DNA from: Aquisalinus flavus
Lineage (GTDB): Bacteria > Pseudomonadota > Alphaproteobacteria > Caulobacterales > Parvularculaceae
Assembly (NCBI RefSeq): GCF_022559625.1
Contig: NZ_CP042288.1
Span: forward strand, 62,001 to 126,000
Reading direction: 5' to 3'
DNA: 64,000 nucleotides
The number at the start of each line of letters is the position of its first letter. The first letter of the stretch is position 1. A program made the translations under genes and the position numbers. The notes under the pieces are model-generated. The model saw only the letters and a program-made list of their open reading frames with translations. It was not told the origin of the DNA and ran no database searches. Of the stretch, positions 37,117 through 44,265 are shown piece by piece.

Positions 37117-37180
37117 GGTCTACGGGGCTCGAAGCCGCAGGAAGTAGGTCGAGACTCTCCCCCAACCCATCCCCCCCCCC

Positions 37181-37335
37181 GTCATCCCGGCCAAGCGCAG
37201 CGCGCGCCGGGACCCATTTTCCAGAGACGGTGCAGTGATGAAAGATCGGGTCCGCATGCTGCAGCGATCTTTCCAGATGGAGAAGTCTCTGGCAAACAGG
37301 TCCCGGGTTCACCCTGGCGGGTGCCCCGGAATGAC
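37181..37335. repeat. Inverted-repeat module B1 (family B), core inverted relative to B2 and B3
   Basis: 155 bp bounded by GTCATCCCGG and CCGGAATGAC (9 of 10 inverted). Left arm ends ACCCATTTTCCAGAG; right arm starts CTCTGGCAAACAGGTCCCG, so arms are inverted copies of one element. Between CCAGAG (37221-37226) and CTCTGG (37287-37292) lies a 60-bp core (37227-37286) whose reverse complement matches the core of B2 at 51 of 60 positions, whereas the arms of B1 and B2 align directly. The whole module can fold into a long hairpin. It sits 66 bases before GIY-YIG copy 1. Confidence 0.85.
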
Positions 37336-37401
37336 AAGGGGGAGGGTTGGGGACGTGATCCAGAGATGACAAGGGTCGAGAAATAAAGAAAACTCTCACC
37401 C

Positions 37402-37713
37402 ATGGTCATCGGGGAGAAATCATATTGGGTCTATATCATGGCGAGCGGGCGCCATGGCACGCTTTATGTCGGTGTCACCAGTGACCTCGCCACCCGCGCC
37501 TGGCAGCACCGGAACAAGATCACCAAGGGCTTCACGGCAAAATATGACGTGAACAGACTGGTCTGGTGGGAGAACTTCGATTCCATCGAGGCCGCGATCA
37601 CCCGCGAAAAGAAGATCAAGAAATGGCGGCGCGACTGGAAGATCGCCCTGATCGAGGAGAGAAACCCGGACTGGCTCGATCTCTATCCGGGGCTGGGGCC
37701 GACCAATTTTTGA
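37402..37713 (+). CDS. GIY-YIG endonuclease family protein, copy 1
   Basis: 103-residue small stand-alone GIY-YIG nuclease (UvrC N-domain-like). The strand motifs are YWVYIMASGRHGTLYVGVTSD (GIY as VYI, YIG as YVG, residues 8-25), the helix Arg in LATRAWQH, and the metal-binding Glu in TREKKIKKWRRDW (E69), followed by the common IEERNPDWLDLYP tail. All catalytic elements appear intact. The gene is embedded between inverted-repeat modules B1 and B2. Copy 2, 556 bases downstream, differs by one residue. Start ATG 37402 has no strong ribosome site. Repeats either side suggest a link between nuclease and modules, not shown experimentally here. Confidence 0.93.
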   Translation: MVIGEKSYWVYIMASGRHGTLYVGVTSDLATRAWQHRNKITKGFTAKYDVNRLVWWENFDSIEAAITREKKIKKWRRDWKIALIEERNPDWLDLYPGLGPTNF

Positions 37714-37738
37714 TTTTCTCCCCCAACCATCCCCTCTT

Positions 37739-37891
37739 GTCATCCCGGACGCCGCAGGCGATCCGGGACCCATTTTCCAGAGGCTTCTCCATGACGAGAG
37801 ATCGCGGCGGCATGCGGACCCGGCCTTTCATCACTGCACCGTCTCTGGCAAATAGGTCCCGGGTTCACCCTGGCGGGTGCCCCGGAATGAC
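37739..37891. repeat. Inverted-repeat module B2 (family B)
   Basis: 153 bp with GTCATCCCGG/CCGGAATGAC ends, 25 bases after GIY-YIG copy 1 and 66 bases before copy 2, the same spacings as B1/copy 1 and copy 2/B3. The left arm differs from B1 only inside the palindromic loop (GACGCCGCAGGCGATC against CCAAGCGCAGCGCGCG), a compensatory pattern. Core 37783-37842 is in the same orientation as in B3. Confidence 0.85.
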
Positions 37892-37957
37892 AAGGGGGAG
37901 GGTTGGGGACGTGATCCAGAGATGACAAGGGTCGAGAAATAAAGAAAACTCTCACCC

Positions 37958-38269
37958 ATGGTCATCGGGGAGAAATCATATTGGGTCTATATCATGGCGA
38001 GCGGGCGCCATGGCACGCTTTATGTCGGTGTCACCAGTGACCTCGCCACCCGCGCCTGGCAGCACCGGAACAAGATCACCAAGGGCTTCACGGCAAAATA
38101 TGACGTGAACAGACTGGTCTGGTGGGAGAACTTCGATTCCATCGAGGCCGCGATCACCCGCGACAAGAAGATCAAGAAATGGCGGCGCGACTGGAAGATC
38201 GCCCTGATCGAGGAGAGAAACCCCGACTGGCTCGATCTCTATCCGGGGCTGGGGCCAACCAATTTTTGA
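37958..38269 (+). CDS. GIY-YIG endonuclease family protein, copy 2 (catalytic Glu to Asp)
   Basis: 103 residues, identical to copy 1 except E69D in TRDKKIKKW, which is the presumed metal-binding glutamate. At the DNA level I count three differences in 312 bases: GAA to GAC at that codon and two silent changes near the end (ACCCG/CCCC and CCGACC/CCAACC regions). Upstream 66 bases from module B2 are also copied exactly from the copy 1 leader. An Asp at this position usually weakens GIY-YIG nucleases, so copy 2 may be impaired. Recent duplication or gene conversion explains the near-identity. Confidence 0.93.
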   Translation: MVIGEKSYWVYIMASGRHGTLYVGVTSDLATRAWQHRNKITKGFTAKYDVNRLVWWENFDSIEAAITRDKKIKKWRRDWKIALIEERNPDWLDLYPGLGPTNF

Positions 38270-38294
38270 GACTCTCCCCAATCCATCCCCTCTT

Positions 38295-38449
38295 GTCATC
38301 CCGGACAAGCGCAGCGCGATCCGGGATCCATTTTCCAGAGGCCTCTCCATGACGCGAGATCGCGGCGGCATGCGGGGCCGATCTTTCGTCACTGCGCCGT
38401 CTCTGGCAAATAGGTCCCGGGTTCACCCTGGCGGGTGCCCCGGAATGAC
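38295..38449. repeat. Inverted-repeat module B3 (family B), not followed by a nuclease gene
   Basis: 155 bp, ends GTCATCCCGG/CCGGAATGAC. Core 38341-38400 matches B2 directly at 52 of 60 positions. It closes the array: after CCGGAATGACA the shared leader found downstream of B1 and B2 (GGGGGAGGGTTGGGGACG) stops at once and unrelated sequence begins, marking a boundary. Confidence 0.85.
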
Positions 38450-38555
38450 AGATGGAGAGTGCAGGGCGATATCGTTGCCCCCCATCCTTCCCTCCATCCC
38501 GGTTTCGTGGTTATCTGCCAGCCATAAAGAAGGCAAACCACGATAGGGGACGGAC

Positions 38556-39863
38556 ATGAACACACTCGCATCATCGGTACGCGCTCTCATCATGGCGGGC
38601 GGACTGGCGCTCGCCGCGCCTCTTCCAGTTTCCGGGCCGGCCCTCGCGCAGGAGCAAAGCTGGCAGCTCACCGATGGCAGCGCCGTCGATGCCGTCATCG
38701 AGACCTATGTCGACAATGGCGCGCTGCCTTTCCTCTATGTCCGCCTTGAAGACGCACAGGGCGATGTCGTCTATGAGCATGCGGCACAGAACAGCGACCT
38801 CGTCAGCGCGCCGGTCGATGGCGACACCTGGCTGCGGGTCTGGTCGATGAGCAAGATCGTCACCATCTCCGCCGCCCTCGACATGATCGAGGACGGCGTC
38901 CTGAGATTCGACGATCCGGTGACGGACTATATCCCCGAATTCAGCGACCTCACCGTGGCGACCGGTCCGAATGGCGAGAACCTCGCCGAGATGGCCGGGC
39001 AGGCCTGGGGCGACGAGGCGGTGCGCGCGGCGCTGGAAGCCATGCCGTGTCCGCTGCCGACCGTGCCGGTGGAAAGCGTCATGACCGTGCGCGACCTGCT
39101 CAATCACACCGGCGGGTTCTATTACACCTTCCAGCCAACCGAATGCCTCAACGCCGCCATGGGCGCGCAGGACATCGGCGCGGCCCGGAGCAGCGACGAG
39201 CTGATCGCCGATCTCGCCGCGCTGCCGCTGATCAGCCAGCCGGGCGCGGGATATTATTACGGCATGAACACGACCGTGCTCGGCCTCGTCATGGAGCGTG
39301 CCGCCGGCCAGTCGCTGCAGGAGATCGTCCGGGAGCGGATCACCGGCCCGCTCGCTATCGACGATTTGCGCTATGGCCTGCCGGAAGGCGAGGAGATGCT
39401 GCCGCGCGTCACCGGCAAGGGTGGCACGCTGCAGGTGACCGACCCGTCAGCGCTCGATATCTACCGCACCCCGCCGCAAGGGTATGACCCCGACGTGCCG
39501 CTCTATCTGGGCGGTGAGGGCATGATCGGCACCAGCGCCGCCTATGCCGATTTCCTGCATATGCTGCTCGGCCGCGGCACCGTGGGCGACACGCGCATCC
39601 TGGAGGAGATCACCATCGAGGCGCTGTCCTCGCCGCATACGCAGCTGGGCAGGGCGGATGGCTATAATGGCTATAATCTGTGGGTCAGCGACGGGCTGTG
39701 GATCGGCGGCGGCTATGAGGGCACCCATTTCTGGGTCGACCCGCAGCGCGGGCTGATCGGCCTCGTGATGAGCCAGGTTCATAGCCGGCCGGCGGCGGGC
39801 AACGGCGTCAACGACGCCGTGCGCGGCGCGCTCTACGAGCAGTTGGAAAAGGCCGGGCGGTAA
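38556..39863 (+). CDS. Secreted serine hydrolase, beta-lactamase (class C)/esterase family
   Basis: 435 residues. Signal peptide MNTLASSVRALIMAGGLALAAP, cleaved near ALAQ. The nucleophile motif SxxK is WSMSKIVT near residue 105, the dyad Tyr region is GAGYYYGMNTTVLGLVMERAAG near residues 230-250 (usual YxN, here YGMN), and RDLLNHTGGFYYTF precedes it. The C-terminal W..GGGYEGTHFWVDPQRGLIGLVMSQ stretch holds the KTG-equivalent strand. Such proteins act as esterases, peptidases or lactamases. GGGGACG precedes ATG. It directly follows the repeat array. Confidence 0.92.
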   Translation: MNTLASSVRALIMAGGLALAAPLPVSGPALAQEQSWQLTDGSAVDAVIETYVDNGALPFLYVRLEDAQGDVVYEHAAQNSDLVSAPVDGDTWLRVWSMSKIVTISAALDMIEDGVLRFDDPVTDYIPEFSDLTVATGPNGENLAEMAGQAWGDEAVRAALEAMPCPLPTVPVESVMTVRDLLNHTGGFYYTFQPTECLNAAMGAQDIGAARSSDELIADLAALPLISQPGAGYYYGMNTTVLGLVMERAAGQSLQEIVRERITGPLAIDDLRYGLPEGEEMLPRVTGKGGTLQVTDPSALDIYRTPPQGYDPDVPLYLGGEGMIGTSAAYADFLHMLLGRGTVGDTRILEEITIEALSSPHTQLGRADGYNGYNLWVSDGLWIGGGYEGTHFWVDPQRGLIGLVMSQVHSRPAAGNGVNDAVRGALYEQLEKAGR

Positions 39864-39886
39864 ATCTCTGTGTGCAGACCGGTAAG

Positions 39887-40315
39887 CTAGCCGACATACA
39901 CGCCGCTGAGCACGACGAAGGCAAAACCGACCACCGTCGCGGCGACGAATTGCAGGCCGAGGAAGGTGAGATATTCCTTGCGGCGGTGGAAGAAGAAGGC
40001 GGCGGGCAGGGCGGCCAGCGTCACCAGGACGACCGCGCCGAACCAGTTCATGCCGAAGGCGAACACCAGGACCAGAAAGGCGACGACGCAGCCGACATGG
40101 GCGGCGAACGCCCCGATGAACTGGCTGAACCGGCTGAACAGGGTCTGGCGCCGCTCCGGGTTCGGATGCGGGCTGCCGTCCGGGCTTTCCGGTGGCGGCG
40201 TATCCTCGCTCGTGACGGTGTGCAGGTCGGCTGACTGCTCCGGGGTGACGGTATCGTCCTGCGGGGAATGACCGGAAGCGGTCTTCGCGGCCGGGGCATC
40301 CGGGTGTTGCGCCAT
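39887..40315 (-). CDS. Hypothetical membrane protein with long hydrophilic N-terminus
   Basis: 142 residues, ATG 40315 with AGGAG 7 bases upstream. The first 70 residues are Pro/Ser/Thr/Glu-rich (MAQHPDAPAAK, DTPPPESPDGSPHPNPE), likely disordered, followed by a basic junction and four hydrophobic segments arranged as two pairs (FIGAFAAHVGCVVAFLVLVFAFGM, FGAVVLVTLAALPAAFFF, FLGLQFVAATVVGFAFVVLSG). Topology resembles 2TM-domain proteins of unknown role. No family assigned. It runs toward, and ends 24 bases from, the serine hydrolase gene. Confidence 0.75.
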   Translation of the reverse strand: MAQHPDAPAAKTASGHSPQDDTVTPEQSADLHTVTSEDTPPPESPDGSPHPNPERRQTLFSRFSQFIGAFAAHVGCVVAFLVLVFAFGMNWFGAVVLVTLAALPAAFFFHRRKEYLTFLGLQFVAATVVGFAFVVLSGVYVG

Positions 40316-40439
40316 CTGGTGTCTCCTTTCGCTACTGGGTCCAGTTGCCGGGGCCAACTGTCTCAGGCCCATGGGGCATTTCTCTTGCGAAAGGCTAACA
40401 GGGCGGGACCGCCCTGTTGTTCCATCGAAAACGTCAGAA

Positions 40440-40688
40440 TCAGAGGCGCCAGATGAACCAGCTCGTCGGTACGCCGATGAGCAGAACGAACAGCAGGGCA
40501 ACGGCGAAGCTCATGCCGCCGAAGACGATCAGCCCGGCCAGTGCGGCAAGGGCCAGCATCGGTACGCTCAAGGCGCGGATGATCCGGGTCATGACGAACG
40601 CCGTGACGTCCTGCGGCGTGGGGGCAGCGCTCAACTGGCGGGCGCCATAGCGGGCGCGGCGATATTCGTCGATCGATGTCTCTACCAT
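40440..40688 (-). CDS. Small 2-TM membrane protein, 82 aa
   Basis: A soluble N-terminal third (MVETSIDEYRRARYGARQLS) is followed by two hydrophobic helices (LSVPMLALAALAGLIVFGGMSF and ALLFVLLIGVPTSWFIW). It precedes the 142-residue membrane protein in the same direction by 124 bases. No family recognised; the acceptable Shine-Dalgarno is GAGACTGACAG. Confidence 0.65.
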   Translation of the reverse strand: MVETSIDEYRRARYGARQLSAAPTPQDVTAFVMTRIIRALSVPMLALAALAGLIVFGGMSFAVALLFVLLIGVPTSWFIWRL

Positions 40689-41094
40689 CTGTCAGTCTCC
40701 GATAAGGCGCGATTGTTACAAGGTTACGTGCCTAAGGCGCGTAAGGGCGGTTCGGTTCCGCAAGAACCGCGCCACAGCGCCGGTTTAGGGGGCACTTGTT
40801 GCCCCCGGAACACGGTGTGCCGTTTCGGAACGGAAGAAGCCGTACGGCGGACCCCGCGCAACGCTCCCGGCGCCACAATCGCGAAAGGGCAGCGGCCGGT
40901 GCCCGGATACAGGGCGCAGGGGCGGCGGCGCCTCGCACGGCGTGACTATCCCCCCGCTTTGAGCCGTCTGCAGCCACCAAATCACCTGAATGTGATCCTC
41001 GATCAGTCACATTTTTTTGTTCGTATGGTGACGGTCGGGCTCTTGCGGACCTTGCAGGCCGCCACCACGTTCTGGCCGTATTCGAGAGGTTTTT
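40689..41094. other. Gap with hairpins and a terminator; possible RNA gene
   Basis: Between two small membrane-protein genes lies sequence rich in local hairpins: GGCGGTTC-GGTTCCGCAA-GAACCGCGCC at 40745-40772 and GGGGGCAC-TTGT-TGCCCCC at 40786-40803, then GC-rich sequence, ending in a plus-strand terminator at 40989. No reading frame here is convincing. A non-coding RNA transcribed from about 40720 to 41017 would explain an orphan terminator, but no known RNA motif (6S, SRP, tmRNA, RNase P) was recognised. Confidence 0.35.
40989..41018 (+). terminator. Orphan rho-independent terminator
   Basis: Stem AATGTGA/TCACATT (7 bp) around an 11-base loop that itself contains GATC-CTC-GATC, followed by seven Ts. 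No plus-strand coding gene ends upstream within 1 kb. Confidence 0.6.
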
Positions 41095-41346
41095 ATGAAA
41101 TTCTGTCTGTCTCCGCTTGCGCCAATGCTGGCGCTGGTCGGCATTGAAGCGGCTATTGTCACAGCGCTGGTCGTCTGGCTGGTCCTGTCCTGGCTCGGCC
41201 TTGCCGCTGTCGGACCGCTGCCGGAAATCATCATGGCTGCCATTGTTGCCACGGGCGTCATCATGGCGCTGCTGCCGCTTGCCCGCATGGCCGCGAGCCG
41301 GGATTCCCTGTTGTGCAACGAGAATGCCGGTGAGGCCGGTCAATAA
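41095..41346 (+). CDS. Small 2-TM membrane protein, 83 aa
   Basis: Two long hydrophobic stretches, LALVGIEAAIVTALVVWLVLSWL and IIMAAIVATGVIMALLPLA, with a short hydrophilic tail (SRDSLLCNENAGEAGQ). GAGAGG stands 5 bases before ATG. Codon use is like neighbouring genes. No family recognised. Confidence 0.65.
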   Translation: MKFCLSPLAPMLALVGIEAAIVTALVVWLVLSWLGLAAVGPLPEIIMAAIVATGVIMALLPLARMAASRDSLLCNENAGEAGQ

Positions 41347-41392
41347 TCGTGACGGGGGTGAGCCTGTTGGCTGCCCCGTTCGCGCCTGACCC

Positions 41393-41643
41393 CTAATCAA
41401 CCCACAGCCCACGGGCCTTGTGCCATTGCTCAAGGCTTTCCTCCGGGTAGAGATCGAAGCATTGATCGTCATCGCCTGGCTGCAGCACGACCCAGTTCGC
41501 CTTGAAGTTCAGCATCAGATGCACGCTTTGCGGCGGCTCCGGCAGATCCGGCAATAACAGCGCTGATAGGGAACAGGCGTGTGGCTGTCGACGCTGAAGC
41601 GGACGGCGCCGCAGCGGCATGATCCTTCCAGATGCATCGGCAT
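41393..41643 (-). pseudogene. GFA-family (glutathione-dependent formaldehyde-activating/CENP-V) pseudogene with internal deletion
   Basis: The 5' part from ATG 41643 (GAGGAGG upstream) reads MPMHLEGSCRCGAVRFSV, then HTPVPYQRCYCRICRS, the zinc-binding N-terminus of GFA proteins, and runs into a stop at about 41512 after a frame change. The 3' part, in another frame, reads HLMLNFKANWVVL and DLYPEESLEQWHKARGLWVD, the family's C-terminus. About 70 residues between (with the second zinc-binding CxxC region) are missing at the junction near 41535. Both ends keep good family similarity, so the deletion is probably recent. Confidence 0.75.
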
Positions 41644-41677
41644 GGGTCTGTCTCCTCCTCGCCGCCCGGGGGCGTCG

Positions 41678-42580
41678 TCAGGCGGCGGTGCGCCATTGTG
41701 CCCAGTAAAGCTGCCAGCGCTCGTTCAGCGCGTCGGCATCTTCGGCAAACAGGCGCCGGCCGAGCGGCAGCGCTTCTTCCAGCAGGTGCTCTTGACGCGC
41801 CGCGATCGCGCCGCGCAACAGGTCGCCGAGGCGCGGGTCTTTCCGGATCGTCTCCCAGTCGTCCATGCGGCGGGCGAACACGGCGAGATCGTGGTGATCG
41901 CCGAGCAGATCACTGAGCAGGTCGGCGAGTTCCCGGCGGGTGCCGACCATGTCGGGCCATATCTCGCGCAGCAGCCTGGCGTGATACCAGTGATATTTCA
42001 CCCGCTTGCGCCACTCGTGCCAGGCGGCGGGGGAGGGGTCGTCTTCCGCCGCGGCAAGCGCCTTCTGCGCCCGGCGATAGGTCTTGGCGAGGCCGCCGGC
42101 CATCGCCTCGAACCCGTCCTCTTTGACTGTCCAGTCCTTTGCCCGGGCCAGCGCCTCGGTCATGGTCAGGCGGACGGTCGCAAGCTTGTCCCCGATTGCG
42201 TCATTCTCGGTCTGATCGGACAGGCGCGCGATCAATTCATCACGCAGGGGCAGGATGGTGCTGTGGTCCAGCTGGTCGTCAGGGGAGTCTGCCAGCAAAT
42301 CGAGGGTCTCGACCATCACCTCGGCATCGCGGGCATCGGCAAGGTCACGGCCGGCATCGCGGAAAACCTTGTTTTCCTTCGAGTATTTCTTGAAGCTGGG
42401 GCGCACCAGCCGGATCAGGCCGCGCAGCTTCTTGCAGCGCTTGCGCACCTGGTGGACGGTCTTGCCCGGCGGGATCGAGCCGTCGTCGATTTCCTTGATC
42501 GCCTTGCCGATCTGGCTCCCGGCCATCCGCTGGACGGCCTTCTGGACCGATTTATCCTTCAGTTTCAAATGATAGCTCAT
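41678..42580 (-). CDS. CHAD domain protein
   Basis: 300 residues, ATG 42580 preceded by CAGG. CHAD domains are all-helical with conserved His/Lys/Arg that bind polyphosphate. Seen: VHQVRKRCKKLRGLIRLVRP at residues 42-61, YSKENKVFRDAGRDLADARDAEV near 67-89, and a second basic helix AWHEWRKRVKYHWYHARLL near 187-205, the two-half architecture of the family. A ppk2 gene is elsewhere in this window (28 kb), but not linked. The protein is cytosolic with no CYTH domain attached. Confidence 0.92.
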   Translation of the reverse strand: MSYHLKLKDKSVQKAVQRMAGSQIGKAIKEIDDGSIPPGKTVHQVRKRCKKLRGLIRLVRPSFKKYSKENKVFRDAGRDLADARDAEVMVETLDLLADSPDDQLDHSTILPLRDELIARLSDQTENDAIGDKLATVRLTMTEALARAKDWTVKEDGFEAMAGGLAKTYRRAQKALAAAEDDPSPAAWHEWRKRVKYHWYHARLLREIWPDMVGTRRELADLLSDLLGDHHDLAVFARRMDDWETIRKDPRLGDLLRGAIAARQEHLLEEALPLGRRLFAEDADALNERWQLYWAQWRTAA

Positions 42581-42774
42581 GGGAACCTGACACACGGGAC
42601 GGGCCGCCCGTTCCCGAAGCGGCAGCGAGCGCTGCCGTACAAACCATTCGGCAGTTGCCTTTTTTCCGCTTATGATGTGAGGATAGAGGCTGGCCGCGTC
42701 ACGAAACGGTGGCTTTCGGGGATTAAACTGGGGAATGGCGGATCCGGGCAGGATCCGGATTGGGGTAAGTATCT

Positions 42775-43269
42775 ATGGGAAAGTTTCTCGCGCTCGTTAT
42801 CGGCATTGCCGGCGGCCTTCTCGGCTCGCAGGCGCCGGGCTTCACGCTGCAATATATGCAGGACCTGTCTGGCCGCGTCGCCCAGCTGAAGGATCTGGTC
42901 GAGGAGTTTGACGCCGGTATCGCCCGATATGGCTATACGCGCGATCAGGCGCTGCGCGAATGCACCGACGCCGACGGGCTGCTCGATGCGCTGTGCGACG
43001 GCTATGAAGTGACGGTGCGCGACTATCTCGATCTCAGCACCCATCTGGAAGAGCTGCGCGCCACCTCCGACTATGAACGCCCGATCCTGCTGGCGCGGAC
43101 CTATCGCGAGAATATCGTCGACTCGGTGATGGAAGAGTTCAAGCCGGCGGTGCCGACGACAGCCGATGGCGCCGCCTATGCCGGCGGTGGCCTGGCCGGG
43201 TTCTGGGCGATCTTTTCCGGCATCTGGGCGCTGATAACCGCGCCTTTCCGCCGCCGCGCCGAAGCCTGA
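42775..43269 (+). CDS. DUF2937 family protein
   Basis: 164 residues. Two hydrophobic ends frame a soluble centre: MGKFLALVIGIAGGLLGSQAPGFTLQYMQDLSGRV at the start, carrying the QAPGF-QY motif typical of DUF2937, and GGGLAGFWAIFSGIWALITAPFRRR at the end. The middle is acidic and helical (EEFDAGIARYGYT, ECTDADGLLDALCDGYE). The family is proteobacterial and of unknown function, probably membrane-bound with both ends in the bilayer. Start lacks a good Shine-Dalgarno (GGGGTAAGT). Confidence 0.82.
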   Translation: MGKFLALVIGIAGGLLGSQAPGFTLQYMQDLSGRVAQLKDLVEEFDAGIARYGYTRDQALRECTDADGLLDALCDGYEVTVRDYLDLSTHLEELRATSDYERPILLARTYRENIVDSVMEEFKPAVPTTADGAAYAGGGLAGFWAIFSGIWALITAPFRRRAEA

Positions 43270-43357
43270 CAGCCGGGCCTGATATCGCGTCAAATTAACT
43301 GGACAGGCCTTGTCGCCGGTCCTATTGGCGCGTCACTTCACTGAAAGTGACCGCCGA

Positions 43358-44038
43358 ATGAGCCTCGCGCCCGCGATCGAAACCGAGATCCTGCCCTTCG
43401 ACGTGGCCGGCCTGTGCGATGACCTCGCGCGGCAGGGCTGGTCGGTGCGCTCGCTCGCTCGCCGCAAGCGCCTGATCGGGGCGCTCCGTCAGGAACTCGC
43501 CCTGCACCGTGCGGAGGAAGCGCTGGCGCCCGCCGGCATCGGTCGTTCCGATGATTTCCGGCTGGCCCGATCGATCCGGCGTGACCGCATCCTCTGGCTT
43601 GATGGCGACAGCATCGCCCAGAAGGCCTATCTCGCTTTTGCCGAAAAGCTGCGGGTCGAACTGAACCGCCGCCTCATGCTTGGGCTGTTCCGCTATGAGG
43701 CGCATTTCGCGCTGTATGAGGCGGGCGGGTTCTACAAGATGCACCGCGATTCCTTCGCCGGCGCGCGCAACCGGCTCGTCTCGACCGTGCTCTATCTCAA
43801 CGAGGACTGGCAAGGCGAGGATGGCGGCTTGCTGCGCCTCTTTGCCGAAGACGAGAAGACCATTCTGCAGGAGGTCGTGCCGGCGATGGCGACCTTCGCT
43901 GTCTTCCTGTCCGAGGAAGTGCCCCATGAGGTCACGGTCGCGCTCAAGGCCCGGGCGTCGATCGCAGGCTGGTTCCGCTGCAATGATTTGATCGAGACAC
44001 CGGCGCTGCAGGGCGCCGGGCTTGCCGACCGGCTTTGA
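43358..44038 (+). CDS. 2-oxoglutarate/Fe(II)-dependent oxygenase, prolyl 4-hydroxylase-like
   Basis: 226 residues. Double-stranded beta-helix core of the SM-20/P4H type: metal ligands H129 and D131 in KMHRDSF, distal H190 in EVPHEV, and the 2-oxoglutarate Arg R199 in KARASIAGWF. STVLYLNEDWQGEDGGLLRLF between is strongly family-like. It may hydroxylate a protein side chain. In-frame ATG-like start 43310 gives 16 more residues; 43358 fits homologue length. It lies 88 bases after the DUF2937 gene. Confidence 0.92.
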   Translation: MSLAPAIETEILPFDVAGLCDDLARQGWSVRSLARRKRLIGALRQELALHRAEEALAPAGIGRSDDFRLARSIRRDRILWLDGDSIAQKAYLAFAEKLRVELNRRLMLGLFRYEAHFALYEAGGFYKMHRDSFAGARNRLVSTVLYLNEDWQGEDGGLLRLFAEDEKTILQEVVPAMATFAVFLSEEVPHEVTVALKARASIAGWFRCNDLIETPALQGAGLADRL

Positions 44039-44051
44039 CAATGGCCGCTGA

Positions 44052-44252
44052 TTATCGGTTGAACAGCCAGAAGGCGAAGGACAGCAGCGCGCTGAGGATC
44101 AGGCAGGTGACGATCGGGAAATAGACCTGCGTGTTCTCGCCGCGAAACACGATGTCGCCGGGCAGACGGCCTAAACCGAGACGCGACAGCCACGGCCATA
44201 AAAGCCCGGCCAGCACCAGCACGATTCCGGCAATGATCAGCAGTTTTTGCAT
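44052..44252 (-). CDS. DUF2905 family small membrane protein
   Basis: 66 residues with two helices (MQKLLIIAGIVLVLAGLLWPWL and FPIVTCLILSALLSFAFWLF) joined by the conserved LGRLPGDIVFRGENTQVYFP loop, the signature of DUF2905. Cytoplasmic membrane, unknown role. It faces the oxygenase gene, 13 bases between stops. Confidence 0.9.
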   Translation of the reverse strand: MQKLLIIAGIVLVLAGLLWPWLSRLGLGRLPGDIVFRGENTQVYFPIVTCLILSALLSFAFWLFNR

Positions 44253-44265
44253 GGCCTCTATATGG

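Noticed and set aside
37181..38449. CRISPR array
   Set aside because: The repeats are 150-bp palindromic modules separated by genes, not short direct repeats with spacers, and no cas gene is present.
37182..38574. Small minus-strand frames (for example PLSSLDHVPNPPPCHSG) in the repeat array
   Set aside because: They are repeat-derived and repeat in every copy with frame-neutral changes; no coding bias.
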